DNA of 64,000 bases from Atopsyche davidsoni (Eukaryota; Arthropoda; Insecta; Trichoptera; Hydrobiosidae): positions 1,429,501 through 1,493,500 of the forward strand of contig JAILWY010000004.1 of NCBI GenBank assembly GCA_022113835.1, given 5' to 3'. Below, piece by piece: positions 38,401-45,019 of the stretch. Position 1 is the stretch's first letter. Each line of letters starts with the position of its first letter. Position numbers and translations under genes: made by a program. The notes beneath the pieces were generated by a model. The model had not been told where the DNA came from, made no database searches, and saw only the letters and a list, made by a program, of their open reading frames with translations.

Positions 38401-41400
38401 CGAGGCCCCGCTGCCGGTCTTCACGTCCATTCCACCAGTGCTCGAAATGGCTTCCACCGCGGCCACGCCGACGGTCCTCGCACTGATTTCTCCGGTGCCC
38501 GAAATGGCTTCCACCGCGGCCACGCCGACGGTCATGGCATCAATTTGCTTGGTCCACCTTTCCAGGATTCTCATTACATCATTAGTGCTGCACGGCACTT
38601 CAAAGAGGAACTCCTCTGGGTTGTGGCCCTCTTGCGCCAGGGATTCCTTCAATCTTAGCACAAGGGCTGACTTCAACCCTGTGGTTAACAAATCACGTTC
38701 TTCAAGTTCTCTCTTCAGATCTACTACTTTGAGGTCACTCACATTTACGTGCTTCGCCATTTTGTTTTATACTTTTATTTATTTTAATTATTATTTATTT
38801 ATCACCCCACACACCTGACACCAATTGTAACGTGCCGGGGTTCACATTTAAACGCTTATTTATGTCAACTCAGGTTATATTTATTTATCTACGTACAGAG
38901 TATTTATTTCCACATTATATATTTATATTAACATAGTTATGAATGCAGACAGGCCGAAGCCCTGTTTGACACTAATCACAAAATGGCTTCCCCCCTTGCA
39001 TCTCTAACATTCGGGAGCTCGCGCGAGGCGCCTCCTCGCTTCTCAAAGACCGCGTATCGGCGCTCCTAATCGATGGTCGCTCGATCCTTCCAGAGTCCCT
39101 TTGTTTATGGTGTTCGTTTTTCAAACTTACTGCTGGACCGTAACAATATTATTTTGTGACTAATTCTTCATCGAATGCCTCTCTTCAGAAGAGGTTGGCG
39201 GCCATTTCACTGATCATATACTCATGCTGAGCCGGTGTTCATGGTTCATTTTCATTAACATATATTAATATATTTATAGAAAACCTGTCACTCTCAAAGC
39301 TTTAAAATACGGAATATAGACGATGTACTCACCAGTAACGCACACGGTGACGAATTTGGATCCAAAATAACCGGAGGAGGCGTACTTGCAGGCGTTGGGG
39401 TGCAGGTTCTGGAAATAGCCCGCCATGATGCACTCCTGCGCCGTCAGGAAGTGTGACTCTATTCCTCTGTAATAATAAAAATTGATACACATTATTAACT
39501 GACGTTTACAACATCAAACTACAAACCTACGCATCAATGGCTACAGTAAGTTTCAGATTTGAGAAATCCATCTAACATTTTAGTATGTTAAATGTTAAAA
39601 TCAAACCAAAATGTATGTGAATTTTTTTTTAAAATCTATCTTCCAAAGTAATATTTCTGTGTAATTAACTGTGTTTTCATCTAAAAAAAGATGCGTCACC
39701 AATAAAAATGATTTAAATGAAAATAGTTTTTTTACCAATAAAGTAACTTGTTGTTACCAATATGGATATCTTGCATATCAACTGAATATATCAATTTTTA
39801 ATTATTTGAGTACATTCATAAACATGTTATGAACATAATTAATATTTAAGATTATTTTAATTTATAAGTTGATTATATTATTTTGTTACTGGTGTGGAGA
39901 ACGTGATAGCGGGCTGATAGGTGTCATTCTATCACAAGTGCAAACTTTATGGCGTGCCGTGGAAATATATGTACTGACATGGTTTTAATAAGACAAGATT
40001 AGCATATTGATGACCTTCTTGATAATCTAGATAGGCCGCTTGCGGCCCGTTAAATATGTTTATGCGGCCCGCCAAGCATTTTTAAAATTGAATTTATTTT
40101 ATCGACTTTCTACCATCAATATATTGTTATAAAATTAATTATAATAAAATGGTAGTACATACTAAACCGAAACAATTTTTTGTGACGAGTTACTCACTTG
40201 TCTTAGGAAAACAACATACTATTTTTAAAAATCAAGCTATTTTATCAAATAGTAAAGGCTAGTTTTGTTGTCAGTCAAATACTGGCAAAAAAAATGAAAC
40301 CCTTTGCGGATGGAGAGATGATAAAAGAATGTTTGACTGCTGTTGCAGAAATAGCATTTTCTGATAAAATAAATATTATTTCAAACATTCGTTTATCAAG
40401 ATTCGCCGTTGCAAGGAGAATTGAAGACTTGTCCGAGAACATAGCAACAACGCTTCGTGAACGCATTGCAAAATTCGAATACTGTTCTTTGGCACTTGAT
40501 GAGAGTTGCGATATTAGCGATACAGCACAACTGGCTATATTTTTACGTGGTATTGACACCAAACTTAATATTACCGAAGAATTGTGTTCACTGATTCCAA
40601 TGCAAGAGACTACAACCGGCAAAGACTTGTACGAAGAACTTAAGTCTGTCTTGGAAAATTTTTCAATTTCATTAGAAAAAATTATTGGTATTTCGAGATG
40701 GAGCACGAGCAATGTCAAGCATGGAGGTAGGAGTATCGGGAAGGCTATTTCAAGACATTAAGAAGGTCACAGGATGGGAAATATTTGTTAACCACTGCAT
40801 AATTCACCAGGAAAATTTGTGTGCGAAAAGATTGAGTTTGCCAAATGTCACAATACCAATAATTCAAGTAATCAATTTTATAAAGTCGCGCGCGTTAAAT
40901 CACCATGAATTCAAAGAATTCTTGAAAGATCTAGAAACTGAATATGGCGACGTGGTTTTTAATACCGAAGTACGTAAAATCTTTACTTTTTTAAAATTTT
41001 ATATTTTTTTAATCTAATGTTTATTACAAATAAAGTTTTGTAAATTATTGGTAAGTGTTACTTTATGTGCGGCCCGCCAAAAAAATTAAAATTGGCCCGT
41101 TAATTGAAAAGGTTGCTCACCCCTGATCTAGATCATTTAATGATAAAATACGGGTATATTGACAAGACAACTTCTACAGAAGACCAGTGGGGTTAAACAA
41201 AACTAACATGCTGACTTACAAATTATTTTTGAAAAAATAAAACAAAATGACCATTAGAAGAACTAAATTTATATAATAAAAAATATTTTGTGAGAAAAAA
41301 CTAGACACATCAGTTCTGCACTCGGTCACAGAGGCACAGAACGACTAGGCCGCAATGGCTATGAATGTGTGGGTTCGGTTCCGGTGTTACGGAAATAAAA

Positions 41401-44400
41401 TTCGAGGAGTTTACTCCTTGCTTTATGTATGAATATTTAAATTGTAAAAACCTTAAAATATATTGCATATTTTTAAGGGAAAAAAATAAAGATGTACTCA
41501 TTTGTAGAACCAAATTAATTTAGGGAAATAAAAATATGGTCACACCAAATCAAGGCATAAAGTCATACAATAACATAGACTAGATTAGCTTAACGAGCAA
41601 GCTTCCAACGAATGGGATCTAGGATAGACGAAAATTTAGCTCAGCTAAGTTGATGTGGTACCTAATGTGCTGCACAGTGCCCCTGCTGGAGTCCTCGCTG
41701 AGTAGGTCAGTGAAGATCCAGCCCACACGTTGCAAACCAAGAGCGGCGGCCAGCTGCTCCACCACGGTATGGCGGGGGTCGGGGCTGAGGGACACCCCAT
41801 CGCGGCTACTTACCTGGGGCGGCTCGTAGATGGCCGCTACCGTGGCACGGATTCCTGAAACGCATCACCGTCCACTATACCACAGGTTTGACTGCTGCTA
41901 TGTTTTTCAAGCTAGCTTCTACTGAGACTGCTCTTTTGAAGTGGAAATCCAAAATCAGATAACCTTAATAAGGTGTCCATTACATATTTTACTCTGTGAC
42001 AAAAGTGGAAAATAGTCAGGTGAACAATTATCGGCAACTGTGGCTGTTGTTGAAGGTATTGTTTTTCTCAAAAATATTTTCTTTTTATTTAAAGCTGAAG
42101 ATAGTTTATGATTGATAAAAGGACTGGCTAGTCTGGGATGTCAGAAACTCACGTTTTTAATTTTACCAATTGAAAAAAAATGACACTTTTAAGTGGTAGA
42201 TAGAGATTTACTCCCCCCAAGCTTCGGTATGGCTTGTAGTGAATAAAACCTATTGGCAACATTCAGTACATTGTCACGTGATGTAAATACTACTTGTTAG
42301 TTTATTTTATTCATATGAAGATTAATAAAATTTAATTTAGGCTATTGAAAGTTGTTGATAGTCACCTAGGGGCACATCGGCGTGAACCTCGTACTTGCCG
42401 TAGAGGAAGCCAATCCTCTGGTGAGCGGTGGTGCGCCAGTAGTCCAGGAAGCTCTCCACGATATCGGAGTTTTCAAACAGTAGGTTATCTACGTGGCGGT
42501 ACGGCTGCCGGTTCAGGGTCACGGCGTTGGGCTGGCACTTGGAACAAATGCCGCGTGGCCAGGGAGGGTGGTCGGGACAACCTGTAATTTTTTTATATAT
42601 TCACCAAAAGTAATACATCTCCAGATAAATGAATCAAAACTAAATAAATATCAATACGTAGTATGTTTGTTATATATTGGTACTTATAAATCTGTATAAG
42701 GCCTTTTTATGTTTATTCCACGAACAGGAAATATCCAAATTCAGATATTCTAAGTGATATATAGTATAGAATTGAAAGTGGCATTTAGGTATGGGCTTCA
42801 GTTACATACTAGTAAATTACAAGAAACTTATAATCGAGGAATTTAGAATGAATTTCGTTCTCTTTGAACATAGAGATAATTTATATTTTTGAATAAAATC
42901 TCAGACAAAATTTACTGTTTCTTCCTAACCCACATACCTCACTCACTTTGTTTTGAATCGATTCTGATATAATAACAGCAAATTTCATATTGGGAGAATC
43001 CATTCTGATTGATGAGCTTGAATAAGTATTACCTTGTTTAATCCTACATGAGATGTCCTCCAGAGCCAGGAACTTTCCCCGGTCGACGCCGGAGGTGAGC
43101 TTTCGTATGTAGGTGTGGAATGACATATGTTTAATGTTCTGCTCTTTCAGGAACTCCGTGTCAAACGGCTCAATCGGCGAGCAGTGGATACAGCATCCGT
43201 TTGAATTGTGACGGCAACTGAAATGAATTTGGATTAGAGTAAATAATACCTTTCCAGAATATATTTTTTTTAAGCAACTATCACTTCCACTAATTTCAAA
43301 TGTCATATTATTCTTAACTGAGATTTTAGTTAAAAAAAATAAATACATTTAATTGGTATAAAAAGCTAAAGCTAGTATTTTAAATTTTATAAATATTTCC
43401 TTTATATGACAAAAGATTTTAACACATTAGAAATATAATTTTTATGAATTTGTGGCTTATTTACTGATGCTTTTAAAAGCCCAGGATTGAAGATTTGTGA
43501 GGAAGCACCTCTGCTAATATTAAAGGGGTATATTTATAGATAATTGGACTATTACAATTTTTCATCCCGTTTCCTCGCAATCTTTCCATCGATTTTATAA
43601 AGTAGGAGGTCCACTTCATCTTCCTGCAGGGCGAGGGCGGCTGTGGACGTGGAAGCTTCTAGCTGACCATCCGTAGATAGCGAAGTGTCTCCGGATATTT
43701 TATTTATTTTCTGAAATGAACAATCATGTTTATGAAAATCATTATTCAATCAAAAATTAATATTTACAAATAAAAAAACAAGTCCATTAGCACTTATCTC
43801 TGTATAGTTCTTATACAGAGCTAGCAGTAAAAATAAAAATATATTTCAATGAAGTATTTGAAAATAATAAAAAAAAAAAAATAAAACTACATACTTCATT
43901 TTACTGACTACATGACTAAAACTTAGTTACAATATTCATGAACTTTTGTAAGCAGCAAAATATTAAAAACAATGTTTTAGCCTAAATTTGTGAATGAATT
44001 TGAATATAAATAAGTTTGTGTCTATTAACAAATAAAACATAATTTCTCAATACTTCTAGAACTAATTATTTTTCTCAAATGACAGTCAAACAAATGTAAC
44101 AAATACAAAACAAAAATATAAGGAAAAATATTTGGTGCTTAAAAAATAGATTAACATGATAATTAACAGTTTTAAGACTGGAAATAAAATATATAGATAG
44201 AGATGGGAAAATTATAAATGAAAATAAAACATTTTTTTTAATAGCTGGACTGATAAAAATTTAAAAAACTATTATAAATGAATTTGCACTATATACAATT
44301 CAACTATGCAGTGAATACTGAAGATATCTTCAAGTGGTGTAGTATCATAATATTATCACATCTCACAATATAAACAAACTTAGTACACAATTGAAATTGA

Positions 44401-45019
44401 ATCCATTAGTAAAATGGAAAAAGGTAACTTACCTGGTTACTACTGGAAGGTTGGTCGAAGAGTACAGTTCCATTTAATGGTGCTAGATAAAGCATGTCTC
44501 CATGCAGCAATGAATATTCAGATAACTTTTTTGACTTGCTAGAGATTATTTCGCGCTTGTGGTTTCTGTCCTTGTACAGCGCAAAACCAAAGCTGTTAAG
44601 ATCGAATACTTCGTATACTTTCTCGAATAAAACATTTAAAGTTTCGTTACTGTTTATTTCGAGTCTCTTTGTGCCTTCAGGTGACTGGATTCTCAACACC
44701 TGAAAAATTGGAGGTTATGTTTGTTAAGTTATGGCGCTTTGTAATATATGATACATTTGAATGTTTTTGTAATTTTATTCACAGGCTAAGTTAAAAATAT
44801 TTGAAAAACAACAATTGTAATTGTTTAAATGTTGAGATTTTTGACATTACCAAATGTCAACACTGCAAATCACAATGAATCTCATAAATTTGATAATGAA
44901 TTTTATTGCTGAAAGGGAGCGACCATTGTGAGGAGAGTGATAAAATTAAATATATAAATTGAACAATTAATTGGATTTAAATAAAAATAATAACTTACAA
45001 TCATCTTTATTTGAGACAT
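22018..45019 (-). CDS. Npl4: Npl4 (NPLOC4), ubiquitin-binding cofactor of p97/VCP
   Basis: Pairs with Ufd1 to hand ubiquitylated proteins to the p97/VCP unfoldase in ERAD and chromatin extraction. Eleven exons, all phase-consistent: 45019-44999, 44699-44433, 43710-43556, 43217-43033, 42581-42366, 41854-41662, 39466-39333, 36424-36264, 23030-22797, 22413-22223 and 22141-22018; 626 residues (human 608). Residues 1-96 are the ubiquitin-like (UBX-like) domain that docks on p97. The zf-Npl4 zinc fingers span roughly 149-230 (CRH...CIHC, ISC..., ICSKC). The MPN-like Npl4 domain follows from about 230 (VDNLLFEN, GWIFTDLLSED, FGSKFVTV, ECIMAG, CMALVRDD, VPDVFYK). The end is an NZF zinc finger with W603, C605, C608, C619 and C622, ending CVLPR. 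The NZF has Thr-Tyr where the usual ubiquitin-binding pair is Thr-Phe. Start chosen at MSQIKMI because it splices in phase 0 to VLRIQSPEG. One intron hosts another gene, and four carry transposon copies. Confidence 0.97.
22474..22779. mobile_element. hAT-type MITE in an Npl4 intron
   Basis: Terminal inverted repeats CAGTGGCTCTCAAACT at the left end and, reversed, CAGTGCTTCTCAAAGT at the right end are of the CAGTG-TCTCAAA type seen in many hAT elements. The interior is AT-rich with no coding capacity. The 306-bp element makes up most of the 383-bp intron between Npl4 exons 10 and 9, and its right end lies 17 bp from the exon-9 donor. Flanking 8-mers do not match, so the target duplication has decayed. 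Confidence 0.7.
23133..23398 (+). mobile_element. Internally deleted mariner element
   Basis: Inverted ends share the core CGAGGGCGGTCCGAT (left 23133 on; right reversed from 23398). A TA follows the right end; TG stands at the left end, which fits a mutated TA target duplication. Between them lies the C-terminal end of a mariner transposase, about 23164-23327, with FFLFPNLKKSLAGQ and EEAIAATEAYFADLEK, after which a frameshift corrupts the last residues. The catalytic region is absent. It sits in the large Npl4 intron, 100 bp from exon 9. Confidence 0.85.
24290..24345 (+). repeat. Dispersed repeat fragment
   Basis: The order GAGGTTGGCG-TCATTTCA followed by a GGTTCATGG block matches 39190-39240 by eye, with a weaker match to the CTCATGCTGAACC stretch at 1805-1830. 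It is probably debris of one dispersed element. Confidence 0.35.
24535..24558 (+). promoter_or_regulatory. CRE palindrome followed by TATA-like box
   Basis: CTCGTGACGTCACGAG (24535-24550) is a perfect 16-bp palindrome centred on the CRE/ATF site TGACGTCA. AAATAAAA follows at 24553-24560. The block is at the end of a CpG-rich island. Promoter activity is inference. Confidence 0.35.
24648..24680. repeat. (GA)n microsatellite
   Basis: An imperfect GA/GAAA run ending in about ten uninterrupted GA units. Confidence 0.9.
26399..26587 (+). CDS. Uncharacterised 62-codon open frame
   Basis: Open frame starting MDNIENEILKHRDKAVHGL with a hydrophobic second half. No family recognised. It ends five bases before the stop of a minus-strand frame, tail to tail. 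It may be a chance ORF or part of an old mobile element. There is no splice or promoter evidence. Confidence 0.15.
   Translation: MDNIENEILKHRDKAVHGLDSIIFVLQNIPINDILLYDLCILVSFVHALMKVMGLCRCLQKL
26593..26889 (-). CDS. Uncharacterised 98-codon open frame
   Basis: Open frame starting MFFCHKALSNYNNCPKYLQ, then a GC-richer centre with VKTDSRLLGPADVSIL, ending VANIVEFL. A CpG-rich block (26890-27000) lies directly upstream, which could be a promoter. The frame also lies in the same sense as Npl4 within its intron. No domain recognised; composition is more gene-like than neighbouring chance frames, but that is weak evidence. Confidence 0.25.
   Translation of the reverse strand: MFFCHKALSNYNNCPKYLQIYIVDLFRRRVKTDSRLLGPADVSILTAAADHILALVYAPLSEYEPMSDVSLYKSYVSSTKIFSLLAFDHVVANIVEFL
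27700..27953 (+). promoter_or_regulatory. CpG-rich 5' region and 5' UTR intron of the RING/B-box gene
   Basis: Very CpG-rich. A good donor (ATG|GTAAGG, intron from 27751) and acceptor (GTCGCAACAG| at 27953) frame a 203-nt intron ending exactly before the ATG at 27954. After splicing, the exon-1 ATG at 27748-27750 abuts the exon-2 ATG, giving Met-Met, while an earlier ATG at 27740 would read only three codons to a stop (MKS). Confidence 0.55.
27954..29828 (+). CDS. RING/B-box/coiled-coil protein with C-terminal cyclophilin-like domain (TRIM-Cyp architecture)
   Basis: A 624-residue intronless frame, probably an E3 ubiquitin ligase. RING C3HC4 finger: C15, C18, C34, H36, C39, C42, C55, C58. B-box type 2: C107, H110, C118, C121, C126, C129, H135, H138. 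A likely coiled coil spans about 140-270 (MQKMLADVQGLVHRQRDFLV, EARDRLHKARQS). A Pro/Ser-rich linker covers about 320-455. A cyclophilin-type fold runs 461-624 (FNIEINGAPFGRILIEV, STGELGIGYKG, NNGRGGRSVFEE, GSQFRIIL, ILIAGCGKLN). By alignment from memory of cyclophilin A, the catalytic Arg, the FMCQ motif residues, the second Phe of QFF, the Trp and the His are all replaced, so prolyl isomerase activity is unlikely. The C terminus matches the cyclophilin end, so the CDS is complete. Nested in an Npl4 intron on the opposite strand. Coding sequence is GC-rich, unlike the intron around it. Substrate unknown. Confidence 0.9.
   Translation: MAHSPMNDIEDLTLCSFCKLPFNDTDQAPKVLACKHHFCLKCVNTVLLKGRELYCLYCWKRTELPALRTDALPTYGAVLALARRLGSLGSLGHLPAPPRPPDKAENCHTHAMPYTLWCHSCALPICRACASHPEHAAHRVKPQADARHLLRADARDTLHAMQKMLADVQGLVHRQRDFLVKILEACTTLKTQVETDLVNNAPGFELSEARDRLHKARQSYSAAESQSPAEVHRLLGVLVAEKERLQAKHHEMFLQCKLDDLIRNSSVIFDFDLLKQALATIHSGETSVQSDNGHRNPVLFLANYCMSQLYSRHFLFKQRQQQVGPSFPGAPNGDSDYPAPLARLSYVPLVMPDSDKNGDLNTMDDNLLKAGIDGYSNEHPSGALPNLNVSKASPLSFGDNGGSLHSPNLKNGAVFQSESMSMGLPSLLPVHPGGPGMLPPSGLSHSPQAALMRNPSAHIYPIYYFNIEINGAPFGRILIEVRSDAAPKMAKNFGILSTGELGIGYKGCGIFQCWENESIITGDFELNNGRGGRSVFEESFFMPDDTKILAIRGSVGMRRSQKRHDNLGLVGSQFRIILREMRGFTGIFAFVVEGLELVDRISQSGDSAGKPQSNILIAGCGKLN
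29829..30060 (+). other. 3' UTR of the RING/B-box gene with first poly(A) signal
   Basis: AATAAA at 30041-30046 is the first hexamer after the stop, about 215 nt downstream. Later hexamers are frequent, so a longer 3' UTR is possible. Confidence 0.4.
35331..35425. repeat. (TA)n/(TATG) microsatellite
   Basis: About 95 bp of TA dinucleotides broken at intervals by TG, giving a higher-order period of TATG(TA)n blocks. Confidence 0.95.
36130..36200 (+). repeat. Solitary copy of the 2.9-3.4 kb repeat core
   Basis: GTGTCTCCCACTCATGAAATATACATCGTAAAAAA-like layout matches the core seen three times near 3 kb (TGTCTCCC, TGGA/TGAA, A-rich tail). This is a match by eye only. Confidence 0.35.
36535..36854 (-). 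repeat. 3' LTR of the gypsy-type element
   Basis: 320 bp, TG...CA ends. Reads as identical to 38826-39145. Preceded on the minus strand by the polypurine tract at 36867-36855 (AAGGAGGGGGTAG). Confidence 0.95.
36855..36867 (-). other. Polypurine tract
   Basis: AAGGAGGGGGTAG on the minus strand, directly adjoining the 3' LTR, where plus-strand DNA synthesis of LTR elements is primed. Confidence 0.8.
36898..37515 (-). pseudogene. Integrase C-terminal fragment, frameshifted
   Basis: A 162-codon frame (37386-36898) contains the late integrase core (MAYRSSIHEATRQTP) and C-terminal domain (GRDLVWLFNP, then a YRIRKRP-NGN segment) of Ty3/gypsy elements. Just upstream, to about 37515, the next part of the core (LHPQSDGMVE, then an NRT-type motif) is still recognisable but in other frames, so at least two frameshifts separate it. 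The catalytic part and everything before it are deleted. Confidence 0.85.
37700..38355 (-). repeat. 69-bp minisatellite inside the gag-like frame, ~9.5 units
   Basis: Tandem 69-bp units, each encoding a 23-residue repeat such as SGPSSRSMVLRARVALNRAR. Halfway along the array, the gag frame reads the units in a different frame (QQFHHRGAWHFAGRWRW), showing an indel between units. Long frames are also open on the + strand across the array because the unit lacks stops in most frames and 69 is a multiple of three. Confidence 0.9.
37753..38760 (-). CDS. Gag-like protein with N-terminal SAP motif, from the defective LTR element
   Basis: A 335-codon frame. Residues about 5-42 (VSDLKVVDLKRELEERDLLT, then a GLKSALVLRLKE segment) match the SAP DNA-binding motif often found at the N terminus of insect gypsy gag proteins. 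Residues about 77-114 contain a 57-bp duplicated segment (TVGVAAVEAIS twice). From residue 136 it is the 69-bp minisatellite. No CCHC zinc knuckle is seen, so nucleocapsid function is probably lost. The start ATG at 38760 lies 65 bp inside the 5' LTR, as expected. Confidence 0.75.
   Translation of the reverse strand: MAKHVNVSDLKVVDLKRELEERDLLTTGLKSALVLRLKESLAQEGHNPEEFLFEVPCSTNDVMRILERWTKQIDAMTVGVAAVEAISGTGEISARTVGVAAVEAISSTGGMDVKTGSGASVGTGFGSGRRAREGTSGPSSRSMVLRVRVALDRARRGASGPSSRSMVLRRRVALSGTRGGASGPSSRSMVLRARVALNRARGGASEPSSRSMVLRARVALNRARGRCIKTVAAEHGASRGSGVRKSAREVQQVHHRGAWHFAGRWRWAFRGGGQQFHHRGAWHFAGRWRWAFRGGGQQFHHRGAWHFARRWRWAFRGGGQQVHRRGKWYFAGERP
38805..38823 (-). other. Putative primer-binding site
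   Basis: TGGTGTCAGGTGTGTGGGG on the minus strand, two bases inside the 5' LTR. TGG start and position fit a tRNA primer site; I could not assign the tRNA. Confidence 0.5.
38826..39145 (-). repeat. 5' LTR of the gypsy-type element
   Basis: 320 bp, TG...CA ends, and reads as the same sequence as 36535-36854. Confidence 0.95.
40025..41133 (+). mobile_element. hAT-type transposon relic with 8-bp flanking direct repeats
   Basis: ATCTAGAT occurs at 40025-40032 and 41126-41133, the 8-bp duplication length expected of hAT elements (the 8-mer is also its own reverse complement). The right end, read inwards, is CAGGGGTGAGCAACCTTTTC, a hAT-type terminus. The left end instead starts AGGCCGCTTGCGGCCCG, so the termini are unequal. 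Both ends share GCGGCCCGCC/GGCGGGCCGC blocks further in. It lies in the Npl4 intron between exons 7 and 6. Confidence 0.8.
40294..41017 (+). pseudogene. hAT transposase fragment (ZBED/GTF2IRD2-like), frameshifted
   Basis: The first frame (40294-40761) contains CSLALDESCDISDTAQLAIF, where the Asp of LDES is the usual first catalytic residue of the family. After a frameshift around 40700, a second frame (about 40700-41017) contains DGARAM and VNHCIIHQENLCAKRLSLPN, both conserved in this hAT subfamily. The N-terminal BED finger and the C-terminal dimerisation domain are missing. Not functional. Confidence 0.88.
41331..41425 (+). repeat. tRNA-like SINE remnant
   Basis: GACTAGGCCGCAATGGC (A-box-like) followed by GGGTTCGGTTCC (B-box-like) at about 41370, in the order of a tRNA-derived SINE head. 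Within an Npl4 intron. Confidence 0.35.

Larger units (their letters stand above)
36531..39149 (-). mobile_element. Internally deleted Ty3/gypsy-type LTR retrotransposon with target duplication
   Basis: Two 320-bp LTRs (36535-36854, 38826-39145), both starting TGTAAC and ending GTAACA, bound a 2.6-kb element flanked by the direct repeat ATAT (36531-36534 and 39146-39149). Transcription sense is minus, as in Npl4. Internal order on that strand: putative primer-binding site, gag-like frame with SAP motif, a long minisatellite, then the end of integrase and a polypurine tract. Protease, reverse transcriptase and RNase H are absent, so it cannot move alone. The LTRs read as identical, so insertion is recent. 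It lies in the Npl4 intron between exons 8 and 7. Confidence 0.95.

Noticed and set aside
38075..38818. 247-codon + strand open frame
   Set aside because: Antisense to the gag-like minisatellite; open because the 69-bp unit lacks stops.
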